In this document: one piece after another, positions 24,229 to 35,435 of the stretch
Layout: every line of letters starts with the position of its first letter
Numbering within the stretch: the first letter of the stretch is position 1
NCBI RefSeq assembly: GCF_022581195.2
Contig: NC_061466.1
Location: 8,804,001 to 8,868,000 of the forward strand
DNA length: 64,000 bases
From: Helicoverpa zea
Lineage: Eukaryota > Arthropoda > Insecta > Lepidoptera > Noctuidae
Direction: 5' to 3'
Made by a program: the position numbers and the translations under genes
Notes under the pieces: generated by a model
Told to the model about the DNA's origin: nothing
What the model saw: the letters and a program-made list of their open reading frames with translations, nothing else
The model's database searches: none

Positions 24229-25344
24229 GCTCGCGGCCGGCGAAATGTCATGCGGACGACAATTTGCACGTTCACCCTATTGATATGATGAGTTATATTT
24301 CAATTTGAGTAAAAATGGACTGTGAAAATTGGTATTGACTTGACTATTTATAGGATAGTAAAATAAAATGAGTATAAAATAATTTAACTCTCAAATCAGC
24401 GCGTTATAAGCCATTTTGTGGTTATTTTTGTCAAAAATACATAGAATAATCTGTATTTTATCCTTGATAATTATCTCACTATTTTAAACTCAGTTAACGT
24501 TAATGTTAGTGCAACCTCAAATAACCGTATCAAATCATCAATTGATTGGTGACCGTGAAAAAGCGCGTTAATGCAATTTCACAATTTATTTTTAATCGCA
24601 TTATTTTATTTATGTCACATGAAATAACATCAGCTCTTTTTGTTTACATTTGTTCCTTCTCGATCCTTCGTAATTACAGAAATATTCACGATAACTTTTA
24701 AAGCGTTTTCGCCAAAATTAAACAATTAGTAATTTGGTCGCACATGAGGCCTAATTTAAAGTTACACAGCCATCATATAACAATCGGAATCTGTACTATA
24801 TAACAATGTACCATATGAAGAACAGAAGACAGGTCACAACCACAGACAATACTCGTCACACAATGGCTGCCACTGACATCTGTATCAGATAATATGACAC
24901 ACGATACGCAACTTATAATACCACGTAATTTACCATCGATAAAACCCTTAACAATACAGAAATAAGGTTTAATTTGCTATGTGTCAATTGTATTAAGTCT
25001 TTTGGTTATAAAATTGACAGGGTCGCGATGTGAGTAAGGGGTGCATTCAATGATTCTGTGCATTCATTCCGCTCGGTTGCGAGTAATTGAATTTAAGGGT
25101 TTTGTTTCTGAATACCTAGCTTGATTGATTTTCAAAGTTTTAATCAAAGTGAGATTATCTCAAGCAAAAGCACTTACCTACCTATCATATGAAATCGAGC
25201 TGATCATTTTTAACAGAGCCTGTACATACTTCGGTACAGAAAAATAGTGGTACATATATTGATAAATATGTATTTATTTATATTTATGAAAAAGCCTGTC
25301 CCAAAACCATTTTGTGATAATGTAGGTATTTAACGGATACCATC
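24229..25344. other. Intergenic DNA, nothing recognised
   Basis: AT-rich; no ORF, RNA gene or bounded repeat that I can support. Confidence 0.5.
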
Positions 25345-25352
25345 GTGTAAGT

Positions 25353-26105
25353 GGGTCTTTCGTCATCTCAACACACTTAACTCATCACGAATGTGTTCAG
25401 TTGGTGAAACTCAAAATTTTAACATTTATCATGTCGTCAACTCGACACGTCAAGATTTTGATGCGTGTTCAGTTGGTGAAACTTAAATTATTCACTTTTA
25501 TGTTTTCACCGAGTCGACACGTTTTGGAATTTAACCCGATTTCAAGCAAAAAGTACAGTCAACAAATGAATGTATTCATTTTCTGTGTCACAAACATCAT
25601 CGGCCACTGAGCTTAGTAAACGCTTGAAACGCGACTCCCAAACTACTTACTACAAGTACAGTTCTGTTACCCTAGTACTTGTGACAAACAATGATTCGAT
25701 TTCAATACCATTATTTTATTGTAGAACATTATTAAAAGTTGCTATATTATAATGCATCTGGCTTCAATGCACTTATGATTTCCTAGTACTTGTACTAAGT
25801 AGTTTGGGAGTCCATGTTTGCGTTTGAAGCGTTTGCTAAGCTGACGTTCAGTGGCCGATGATGTTTGTGACACAGAAAATGAATACATTCATTTGTTGAC
25901 TGTACTTTTTGCTTAAAATCGGGTTCAATTATAAAACGTGTTGAGTTGGTGAAAACATAAAAGTGTATAATTTAAGTTTCACCAACTGAACACGCATCAA
26001 AATCTTGACGTGTCGAGTTGACGACATGATAAATGTTAAAATTTTGAGTTTCACCAACTGAACACATTCGTGATGAGTTAAGTGTGTTGAGATGACGAAA
26101 GACCC
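25353..26105. mobile_element. Fold-back (long-TIR) DNA element with 8-bp target duplication
   Basis: The two ends are inverted copies about 300 bp long (25353-25662 and 25790-26105), outermost GGGTCTTTCGTCATCTC and its complement. The 8-bp GTGTAAGT flanks both sides (25345-25352 and 26106-26113). The unique centre is only about 130 bp and there is no transposase. An 8-bp duplication fits hAT-like or P-like transposition; the superfamily is inference. ORFs at 25401-25610 (+) and 25929-26171 (-) are the same low-complexity translation read from the two arms and are not genes. Confidence 0.9.
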
Positions 26106-26113
26106 GTGTAAGT

Positions 26114-27175
26114 AAATCCAAAGACTAATACCCATAATCGAAGCAAATTTTTCTCTGTCGACACGACGCAAAGCAAATTATGTCAAAATAGACTAAAAAA
26201 CCAAACTTCGGATAGAAAGACCACTCGAGAAAATGGGAAAAATTAAAAAGTAATAAAAACACAAATGAGGTGCTTTCAATCATCCCTCTGACAACAGTGT
26301 CGTATGGGGGTGGGTAAGGGGGGATGACGTCACATGAGATTAAAAAGTTTGACGGGCTCTCCCACGGAAATTAGCATTTTACCCGTGAGCTTCATTTGCA
26401 TACTGTCCGATCTAATTTTTATCTCTTGTTGATGTTAATACCGCGGGGAGTAGCATGTGAAGCGCTTGGCGATTGTGTTTTGTTGAGTCTCTGTTTGATT
26501 GTTTGATTAATGATGGCGTATGCGTTTTGATGGCAAACAATTTCTATTAAAAATAATATAATTAATTTATGTTGAAGAATTCTAATTTGTGTGTTTTTGA
26601 TTTAATGTGTTTGTATATGAATTTTCCTTCCATGCTTATTCCATATTAAGCCAATAAAATACCGCAAAAGGAAACCGCTTAGCTTACTAAATTATTCCCG
26701 TAAAATAAAAAGACGTTTCTTTTATGTAATAAGCACGACTTATTCAAACATTATAACTTTTTAAAATATCGAAATCTTTTCAGTGTCCATGATACATTAT
26801 GCAGACGGAATTGAAAAGCCTAATTGTAAAATGAGAAGCAACGTCGGAACCATTGTGAACGAAGACAAAAAATATGGAAAAAACTTCCCCGGAGACTTCA
26901 GAAAATAAGTAGAAAAGTCCCGCTTCGTTTTACACGTAACTTCACTTTTTCCCCCTTCAATGTTTGACAAAAGAATTTTGTAATAGATATCGAGTTTCTT
27001 GGATCTGTCAGTTAATTGAAATTATTGATACAATTTTAATTTTTACTCTATAGACATTATTCTATTGAAATAACAAGTCCGAGGAATTCAAATGACGAGA
27101 AATACTTTTCTAAACACACATCAAAATAAAAGAGTCTATTCTAAATACTAAATAAAAAGAAAACTTTTGTCTATA
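26114..27175. other. Intergenic DNA, nothing recognised
   Basis: No supported feature. Confidence 0.5.
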
Positions 27176-27179
27176 CTAC

Positions 27180-27365
27180 AAAAAATGCTCAGCACTCATT
27201 TACTTCTTAAAAACATCAAAAACGCACCACATAACACATCAATTAACACTAAACAAAAATACCTCCACCCAAAAAAATACACGATTAAAATTCCCGAGCC
27301 GGGAATCGAACCGCGACTGTCCGCCCTCACTAACCGCGGTACCGCGGTCTCACACAGCTGTCACT
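27180..27365 (-). mobile_element. tRNA-derived SINE-like element
   Basis: On the minus strand CGGTTAGTGAGGGCGG is followed by CGCGGTTCGATTCCCGG, which contains a perfect RNA polymerase III B box (GGTTCGATTCC), then an A/T-rich tail. The upstream part does not fold into a proper acceptor stem, so I call a tRNA-derived SINE rather than a tRNA gene. Confidence 0.5.
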
Positions 27366-27369
27366 TAAT

Positions 27370-27785
27370 AATTTAATTGTGCATTTCCCCCCTTTTTCAC
27401 GGCGACGGCGACGCTTGGCGGCTGATGTTCAATCTATTATTATACTAGGTCTGTGTTGGTGAATATTTGATAATGGCACACAGATTTTTATTATAGGAAT
27501 TAGTATTTTTTTTTAAGTAAATCAGTTTTTGGTGGCGGTTTATGGAAGTGTATAAAAAAAGTTCTCAGTGTAAGCAGCAAAAATATGAAATCAAATAGTT
27601 TTTTTTTGTTAATTTAATTGTGCATTTCCCCCCTTTTTACGGCGACGGCGACGCTTGGCGGCCGATGTTCAATGTATTTATACTAGGTCAGTAGATGGTG
27701 AATATTTGATAATGGCACACAGATTTTTATCACAGATATTTAGGAGTGCGTAAGCGGCAAAAATATGAAACCAAATAATTTTACT
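27370..27785. repeat. Tandem duplication of a ~235-bp segment
   Basis: Copy 1 (about 27370-27609) and copy 2 (about 27610-27785) both contain TTAATTGTGCATTTCCCCCC, GGCGACGGCGACGCTTGGCG, ATACTAGGTC and GAATATTTGATAATGGCACA, and both reach a GCAAAAATATGAAA block. Copy 2 has an internal ~50-bp deletion. Confidence 0.85.
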
Positions 27786-29650
27786 CGGGCTGTCAACAAC
27801 ACAGCCTAACCATGGGGCTTCAAAGCTAAAAAAAGGAACCTTTAATCTTTTGGGGGCATTTTTCAGCACAATTTCAGTTACCAGTGATCAGTGAAGATTA
27901 TAATAACGCTCTCATAAAAAAAAATCAGATAAGTACGCTTAATAAAATAGAAACGCTTAGGTAAGTTATGATGAATTCTAATTTAGAATTACTAAATAAA
28001 ATAAGTTGAGGATAGCGTAACAGATATAAGCGGATTTTCGTTTGCACATGATAAACCAAATCAAATCCGATTACCGGGAAAATGGAATTACCTACCACAA
28101 CTTATAGCTGTGAAAAATGAAAAATATATTTCTACTGATTCCGATCGTAACGATAACGTTGAGAGATATATGTTCTTATACAAATTATTGTTCACACTAT
28201 CATTTAAAAATTTACTTTACAATTAGGCCCCAAACAGAGGATTTATGCATTATCTTCATAGGATGCGACTTAACTAATTAAAACGTTCCCAAATAAGAGG
28301 TTCTTGACAAAATAATTCAAACAAACAAAGAAACGAATACCTAGCAAACTTGAAAAACTTCTAAACGCGCTGTTAATGAGCGAACTTTACAAAAAGTAAC
28401 TAAGTGTGACATAGAAAGTATTTTTCCATATTCAATGGGAAAAATATAGGAAAACAGCTGCATGACATGACCTACGTTTCAAGGGGAGATCCGTAATCGA
28501 TTCAGAGCAAAACGTTATCTATTCGATATAGCAAGTGCAAGAAACTCTTTTTACGCGACACAATTGATGGCGAAACTTTTGCAGTGCCACTTTTAATAGC
28601 CAAAGTGATAGTGTAACTTTTAAATTCAGTACAAAACAATCTTTAAAAAATCATAGAAAAAGGGATTTATTAAATCTACCATTTAAATGCCACAAAAAAA
28701 AGCAAAAAAAAAGTCATACACACCTGTTTTCTCCAACAGCGCCGACTCACGTAAACTAGGATAGGGTAAGCAACAACTTTACGGTGTGTTCTCTTCGACT
28801 ACTCCGTGCATACTGGCTCTGACTCCAGGATTTCGCGACAGCCGCCCAGCACGGTAGGCGGGGCCACGTCTGGGCGGGTCCAGGGAACCAATCAGCTTCG
28901 TTCCTACTTCTTTTCTTCCCATTCCAAGAAGCTTTGGTCAGCTGTAAGTGGGCAACAGAAATGGTAGTTACCACGTTCTTAAGTTGAACAGTACGTAGAT
29001 AGGTTTATTAGGTATGTAAAATAGGATAATAGCGTAAAATAAGTTGATCTCTTTATAAGCTTACATTTAAGTGGAAAATTATTTATGAATCAACTTTAAA
29101 TGGCTCTTGAAGAATATTGAAATTGTTTTTAATAGTGAGTTGATATTAATTTGCAGCTTGATTAATTTTTTTACAATAAATAATGTAGCTTTGACACCAA
29201 CATCTTATTAACCATTTAAATTGAAGAGGTAGCACCATTTCAAATGATATAGTCATTACCTATTGCCAAAACCGATTTCAGGACCTTTAGAGGAGATTTA
29301 TCTAAGTATTCCTTTTTAAGGGCAAAGAATAGATGGTACAATAGTATCAGTAGGTAAGGTATGTGTTAATAAGTGAAGTGTGTGCTCCTATAGCAAGTAC
29401 CCATTATGGTTCTAGTAAGCATGGACGTAGTGATGATGATGAAGTATGGACGTAGTGGTAGAACACTAGTTTTCAACTACACACCTACAGGTACCTACTA
29501 CCTAGGTAATGTTAAATCTGTCATACCTAGGTTTTAATCTACGTTTAATGAAACAACGTAAGTACGTTAAATCAAACAACATTAAACTTACGTTTAATCA
29601 AACTATAATCTACATATGTGATCTAGAGAGAAAATCCATTTTTTTATTAA
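27786..29650. other. Intergenic DNA, nothing recognised
   Basis: A somewhat GC-richer patch at 28780-28960 yields a 72-codon minus-strand ORF without recognisable features. No exon or RNA gene can be supported. Confidence 0.45.
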
Positions 29651-29655
29651 AATCG

Positions 29656-30087
29656 TTATTTTCGCTCTTTTAAATAAACGATTCGGGTCGTTAATGATTT
29701 TTTTGATGCCAAATTCTTTTGGACATGGAGAATTCTATAAGGGAAGGTGAGTAAGTCCTCCCAAGCACGTTGCGAGTTCTCCCGTGCAGCCAGGCGGACA
29801 CAACCTGCCAAGTGCTGAGCTACTAGAGCCCTGGCGCCTTGGGGAACCCGCTTCAGTATTGGAATTGTGTTTTTGAATTTCGAAAGTCTTTTCCAGAACG
29901 GTTCCAAAGTTGATGTGTCGGTTATTGAATTAGTTTGAGTTGGGGTAAGAGGAACTGCACATTGGGGTTTGTGTATCTTCCCAATGTGCACGTTCAAACC
30001 CCGCTTACCTATAAAAAACCGTCCTTGGGGGCACAGCGGGCATCTCTGCAGGACATCCAGAGATGTTGAAGGTTTACACCCACTCAA
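29656..30087 (-). pseudogene. LINE ORF N-terminal fragment with C2H2 finger (143 aa)
   Basis: The open frame starts with a C2H2 finger at residues 16-39 (CPLC, then RGLNVHIGKIHK; C-x2-C-x14-H-x4-H). It continues with FWKRLSKFKN, RVPQGARALVAQHLAGCVRL and ENSQRAWEDLLTFPYRIL before ending at 29656. A single N-terminal zinc finger followed by an R-G-A-R ... W-x-x-L-L block is the start of the same type of LINE protein whose end lies at 19.4-20.7 kb. GC-rich DNA at 30240-30330 upstream may be its 5' region. It is cut off before the reverse transcriptase. Confidence 0.6.
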
Positions 30088-30599
30088 ACCACTTCCATCA
30101 CTACTGCTTTACATCCGGGTGCCTCGCGTACACTTACAGCTATTTATATATTACCTAATATTTACAATAATAAAAGTATACAAATCAAAATAAAACTATT
30201 ATAAAAAACACAAACACAATGTCAATTTGACACAGTCGCGCTCGCTGATCTGGCGGATGCCACATTTTGGCGCAGGACTCACTGGCCAGCTCCGGCCGGC
30301 CAGTGCCGCCCCGCGGCTTCTTCGTCGTATCGGTCTATAGCGAATAGTAATTGTTTGATGCTGATTCTATTACGATAAACAGGAAACGTCGGGCAGAAAT
30401 ACGATAGTATAAGGCAAGCGTGCAGACGCGGTTACTCCGTAATGCCGCACTGTTTGTATTATTTTAATGTACACTTCGGAAAGAATCACGATAATTCATT
30501 GTATTTCAATAACTAGATTCTCAAAAAAAGATATTTGTGATTTTATTTGATACATTGACATTGTCATTTTTTCAAAACAAATTCGATTTCGACACTAAA

Positions 30600-30845
30600 T
30601 TACCGACAACAGGATCTACCTATTCGAGGACCATCCCCCACCTGGTAGAATCCAAGTTAAGTGAAGGTGACATAAGTGGTGCAGCGAGGATCCTCTTCAG
30701 CAGTGATGTGGTGGCACCGTGTTCTCCAGAAACACTTTCCGCTTTGGAGAGCAAACACCCTGCCCCATCCGATGACCTTTCTTTTCCCGACCCCCCTGAT
30801 CCGGATATACATACCCTCATCGTTGTTCTCAAAATTATCCACTAA
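30600..30845 (+). pseudogene. LINE ORF fragment upstream of RT domain
   Basis: The frame reads HLVESKLSEGDISGAARILF, SSDVVAPCSPETLSALESKH and PAPSDDLSFPDPPD. The K-L-x-x-G-D-x-x-G-A-x-R-(I/L)-L and HP-(A/S)-P-x-x-x-x-FPDPP pattern is what I associate with the segment immediately before the RT domain in the LINE family represented at 19.4-20.7 and 29.7-30.1 kb. It lies in the opposite orientation to the N-terminal piece 500 bp away. Confidence 0.55.
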
Positions 30846-31004
30846 GGTATAATTGGATGGAATTATTAACTGCGGATTTCTGTACCTTACATATCTAACT
30901 CTTCTTTTGCGATTGGAGATTGAAAATATGGAGTTAATGTCAAAATTCAATCATAAGAATGTAGGGAATTAATAAGTATATGAAGGGATAAGTACATACA
31001 TCAT

Positions 31005-31085
31005 CATCTCCCGAGCCTTTTCCCAACTATGTTGGGGTCGGCTTCCAATATAACCAGGATAAGTAGGTCGCAGGTAGGTTATAGA
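31005..31085 (+). mobile_element. SINE-like repeat (CATCATCTCCCGAG family), copy 2, truncated
   Basis: CATCATCTCCCGAGCCTTTT, CCCAACTATGTTGGGGTCGG and CTTCCAATATAACC match the first ~65 bp of the full copy at 47023-47207; the rest is absent. Confidence 0.75.
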
Positions 31086-31184
31086 AATCCCTCATAAAGA
31101 GACCTACAGGAAAATCGCAACCCAATATCGTCCTCCCACAATTGTGCAGCTTTAAGAGGCACCAGGAACAACCCTTAGTAACGT

Positions 31185-31440
31185 CCTACGAATAATATAA
31201 GCCCAAACACGAGGTAGTTTACAAATTCAGTCCTCGAGTTCCCTCGACCTTCTCTCGTCTCCATCATCAAGTCAACTTTAAACCTAAACTCTTGTATACT
31301 TAGTGCTAGCAGGTACTTCACCTGAGTGTCAAGTTTTTACCCTATGCTTACTTCACTTCGGCAACTTATCTACTAAAGTTTTAACGCCTACAACTTTAGT
31401 AGATAAGTTGCTGAAGTGGGCATAAGAGTGTCACTTTAAT
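31185..31440. repeat. Dispersed repeat (CACGAGGTAGTTTAC family) with 27-bp hairpin
   Basis: CGAATAATATAAGCCCAAAC and ACGAGGTAGTTTAC, then GAGTTCCCTCGACCTTCTC and CTCCATCATCAAGTCA. The same order recurs at 56668-56930 and, more diverged, at 59598-59830. In this copy arms of 27 nt at 31354-31380 and 31392-31418 form an inverted repeat with one mismatch and an 11-nt loop. Confidence 0.75.
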
Positions 31441-31721
31441 TTGCTAAGTTATAGAAAAGTGAATAACTACCTAGGTTTTCTTTCACCCGGCTCTCTACTT
31501 ACCCGTACCTACCTACTGTTACGTGTGTGTTTAGGCTGACCACCTACTTCCGGCAATCGGTGATAGTAGGTATCTATTTTTAAGAGAAAAATAGAACACA
31601 CTGATACTTAACCGACATTTGACTGACTAGGATTTGATTGATTATAGAAAGTCTTACAAAACACAGGGCTTATTATCTGTCTGACAACAGTTTGACGTCA
31701 GCTTAAGTTTTCTCGTCTACT

Positions 31722-32649
31722 GGGGCCCGATTCTCCTAATTTTACTTAAGCGCCATTCGATTGCCGTTCGACTCGATTCGACTGAGATCCAATCCCGACT
31801 CGATTACGATTGAAGCGTATGTGGCATTCCGCTATTTTTTCTTTGAAATAAACGTTTTTATCCTTTTCTGTCATTCAATAATGAATCATTTTGTCTGCAA
31901 ATGATTTACGATTGCAAAATGATTGTACAGCAAACTACCGTATAGACCAAAATCATCAAAATAGCAGACCAATCGCACACCAATCAAATGTCAATCGAAT
32001 ACGATTGATCTTTTATTAGTAGCAGAATGCCCGATATGGTTAAAACTGCTATTACGATCATATTGCGATTCGATTTCTATTCGATTTTGACATTATTAAC
32101 TTAGGAGAATCGGGGCCCTGCATTCTGCTACTAATATAAGAGCAATCGTATTCCAATGACATTCGATTGGTGTGCGATTGGTCTGCCATTTGGTCTATTC
32201 TACGGTAGTTTTCTCTACAATCATATTGAAATCGTAAATCATTTGCAGACAATTATGATTCTTTATTGTATCACAGAAACGAAAACAAACGAAAAAACGT
32301 TTAGGTACCTATTTAAAAGAAAAAATAGAGGAATCCCACATACGCTTCCATCGTAATTGAGTCGTGATCGGATCTCAGTCGGATGTGAATCGTATGTCGC
32401 TTAAGTAGGTAAACTTAGTGCAATTTTGTGTCTACGTTTGCTGTACAATCATTTTGCAATCGTAAATCATTTGCAGACAAAATGATTCATTATTGAATGA
32501 CAGAAAAGGATGAAAACATTTATTTCAAAGAAAAATTAGCGGAATGCCACATACGCTTCAATCGTAATCGAGTCGGGATTGGATCTCAGTCGAACCGAGT
32601 CGAACGTGAATCGTATGTCGCTTAAGTAAAAATAGGAGAATCGGGGCCC
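31722..32649. mobile_element. Interleaved inverted copies of a GGGCCCGATTCTCC MITE
   Basis: A complete-looking copy spans 31722-32118, from GGGGCCCGATTCTCCTAA to TTAGGAGAATCGGGGCCC. Directly after it, 32119-32390 is an inverted copy starting mid-element (GCATTCTGCTACTAATA mirrors TATTAGTAGCAGAATGC). 32440-32649 is a further copy in that inverted orientation, ending at another GGAGAATCGGGGCCC. There is no coding capacity; the 64- and 66-codon ORFs are translations of the palindromic DNA. Confidence 0.8.
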
Positions 32650-33034
32650 AGATACTTAACACTCCTCTTTTGGCGGCAAGGATTAAGGCCACTGAAAATC
32701 AAGAGTAGGTACTTAGTAGGTAAAATATATATACAGTACATAATTCATGGTACTTACATACCTTCCATAATATATACCTACCTATGTTTTCATGCTTTCA
32801 GTCAGATTTTTCGCTTTTCGCACATCTAAATAAAAGATACCTAGTTTGTCTTTGGTCCGACCTACAGAACAAAGTCTTAGGTACCGAAGTCTTAGGTCTA
32901 GTACTCAGGTACCTACTTAGAAATTGCCTAGGTATATACTATACCTACTAGAAGTGCTACATTCGTAAGTCTTAGAAATCATAATGAAGTAAAAGGAAAA
33001 CTTATATCCATGAGGAAAACTGGACTTAAAAATC

Positions 33035-33190
33035 TGAAATCGCCAATCCACGTTGAGCAGGCGTGGTGATCAACTCAATGAGGGTTCATGCAGAGCCTTC
33101 TCTGTATGTCTATGTAGTTTCTGACCTAGAATCGAACCCAAACCTTAGAAGCACCTTAAGTGCTTTAAAACCACTAAGCCTTAGGAAGGA
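33035..33190 (-). mobile_element. tRNA-derived SINE
   Basis: On the minus strand an A-box-like GGCTTAGTGGTT is followed about 35 nt later by a B box in GGGTTCGATTCTAG, then a body with GCGATTTCAG at its far end. The AAATCGCC ... AGCAGGCGTGGTGAT block recurs at 49300-49345. This is a typical moth tRNA-derived SINE layout. Confidence 0.65.
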
Positions 33191-33250
33191 TGGAATAATG
33201 GAAAAAATCCGTAAACCTACCTAAGTTTGTAATTTTTTAATTATTGTATA

Positions 33251-34340
33251 TGTTATGGACCATGTGATTAATTCGGGCATTATAAATAATGCCCGAGCAT
33301 TATGAATAATGTCTAGCTTTATTGGGCCAAGTGATTAATAACTATCTTAACTTCATTATTTATCACATTGCACGGTCATTATTATATTGCTACATGACAG
33401 TTGGGCAATTTGATAATAAAGCTATATTTTACGCGGTGCGAGGGCGGGGAGGGAAGTACGCATGGCGTGACACGCTTTGACCAATCAGAGACAGCCATTC
33501 TTAATTTTATTTTATGTTATATTTTTAATATGACTTTCCTTAACATTTATATGCAAAAACTAGTGGATTTTTAAGGCAGAAGTCCTTGTGAGGAAGCGCC
33601 CGGGTGTCAACACTGTGCGGACAGCCCCGAGGACACGGTGGACCACACAGTCCAGGAGTGCCCTGTGTGGGAAGAGCACCGCCGGGTCCTAGTCGAGGCT
33701 TTAGGCAGCGGCGACCTCTCGCGTCCAGGTCTGGTTCAGGCCATGGTCCGGGGCGAGAGTCACGAGATGACTCCCGGCCTCCGTAGGCGTGGGTCTGTGG
33801 GCGGTTAGTTCGGGTGGCTCGCTCATGTCTATTTTTAGGCAACAGACCCGTGTCGGCGGCGCGCGTTGTTCCACGCGCTCCTCAAAGAGATGTCAGCAAC
33901 CCCAGCGGGGCCCATCAGAGCCATGGTCTGCCGGGGCTGAGGGATTGTTCGAAAGACCGCGGCCCTGGTACATAAAAGGCCTACGACGGAACACGACGGT
34001 CAGTCAGTAAGAGTCTGACACCCTCACCGCTGCTAACCCACAGCGGGGGGTCATTTGATGAAAAAAGGCAGAAGTCCTTCATAATTAATCTAAATCATGA
34101 GGCTGATTATTTAAGTGGTTTAATATTTAGTTTATTTTAAGTTAAATGGCAATAACAATAAAAAAATTGAAATTAAACATGTTTTTATTACTTTGCCCAA
34201 AAGGTCACGGGCAATAGGTATACTGCCCGGTCAATTTGATTATTTGAATAATTATTATCAAATTGCACTCTCATATTGGGCATTTTTCATAATGACCGGG
34301 CATTATGTATACTGCCCAATTTATCACTTGGTCCATAACA
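33251..34340. mobile_element. Terminal-inverted-repeat element carrying a nested LINE tail
   Basis: Outer ends TGTTATGGACCATGTGAT (33251) and ATCACTTGGTCCATAACA (to 34340) are inverted copies. TGTATA lies directly outside both (33245-33250 and 34341-34346), which suggests a 6-bp target duplication. Subterminal GGGCATTAT/ATAATGCCC motifs repeat inside both ends. Without the 477-bp LINE insertion and its extra target copy the element would be about 0.6 kb. It has no transposase; superfamily not assigned. Confidence 0.75.
33588..34064 (+). pseudogene. 5'-truncated R1-like LINE tail with 15-bp target duplication
   Basis: AAGGCAGAAGTCCTT stands immediately before (33573-33587) and after (34065-34079), so this is a clean retrotransposed insertion. 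The first part encodes a C-terminal CCHC knuckle (CQHC, then DTVDHTVQECPVW) followed by VLVEALGSGDLSRPGLVQAM, as at the end of R1-type LINE ORF2 proteins. A stop is at about 33807. The rest is 3' UTR ending CAGCGGGGGGTCATTTGATG with an A-run. The antisense fragment at 19165-19393 is from the same family. Confidence 0.85.
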
Positions 34341-34346
34341 TGTATA

Positions 34347-35435
34347 CGTATTCTTAAAGTAAGTAAGTATCTTTATGTACATTTATTTTCTTTTTATACT
34401 ATATTCTGAATGAAGTGTTCTGAAGAATTCATCATAGTATTAGTATTTAAATTCAACATTCTTTATCTCAAACGTAGCAAACCACTCACATGAAATCATC
34501 GATGGTTTACTCATGACAACCAAAAGATGGCGCTTTCAGCATTTATATAAAATTAAAAAAAAATGTCTAATATTTTCTACCTTTCTATCTACCTGAAAGA
34601 TATACCTACCCACTGTAAAAAATAAGTTACCTAAATTAAAATCCTCAGACAGCCAAAACGTTGAAATATTTATGTTGATAATCACTATTCGCACCCAGAA
34701 TATTTTACCACCTTTAGTGAGTATCGTATCTAAGAAATACTGGATGACGGTGAAATATTTTGAAATAATAGCGCCACCATGAGATCATTATCCTGAATCA
34801 TAATTCATTTTGGTTGTGTCTACTGATAATCAAAGGTCAATCCCCTCTTCGTACTACCTAGGTACCTGATAATAATCGTACTCAGTAGTAATCATGAAAA
34901 AAAACGGGATTCTACACGAAGTAGGCATCAAAACCTTTAATTCTTATAGATGTATTGTTTTGATATAAGTACTAATTGACTCCGCGCAATTTTACATCTT
35001 TATTTCCATATAATATATGAATGCTGCAATCAGAGCCCTCTATTGCCCTATTATAGTTACCTTATGTAATAATAGACAACCAAAGTGGGTTACGTTTCGT
35101 TGGATGCGTCATAATATTCACTTCCCGCTATGTGAGCGCTTGCTGAGTAAAATTAGAACGCGCGCAATCAATAAGTTCATAAGACATTCGTCTCAGATGG
35201 CGCCACTGTACGATTGTGCGCAATCATGTCAATCGAATATATGGAATTAAAAATACAATCCGCATTATAAAGTAATACAATTATAGTTGTGATTTATTTA
35301 TTTGTTTAGAAGAAGCAAGTTTTATAGATATTTTGTTTTTTCTTCGTATTTGCGGTTGTAAGTATTGAATATGACTACATAACAGCACCGCCCCGCAAAG
35401 CGTCAAACTGAACAAGCTTGTTGTATTGAGGCCGC
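34347..35435. other. Intergenic DNA upstream of Cp190
   Basis: AT-rich with TAGGTACCTAC-type short palindromes; no coding sequence that I can support. Confidence 0.5.

Noticed and set aside
25401..26171. Similar ORFs on opposite strands (69 and 80 codons)
   Set aside because: They are the two arms of the fold-back element read in the same way; no coding constraint is evident.
27290..27365. tRNA gene on the minus strand
   Set aside because: The B box is perfect but acceptor and D arms do not pair and an A/T-rich tail follows, so a tRNA-derived SINE is more likely.
28756..28974. 72-codon minus-strand ORF in a GC-richer patch
   Set aside because: No recognisable family, no splice-site or polyadenylation context; coding status cannot be supported.
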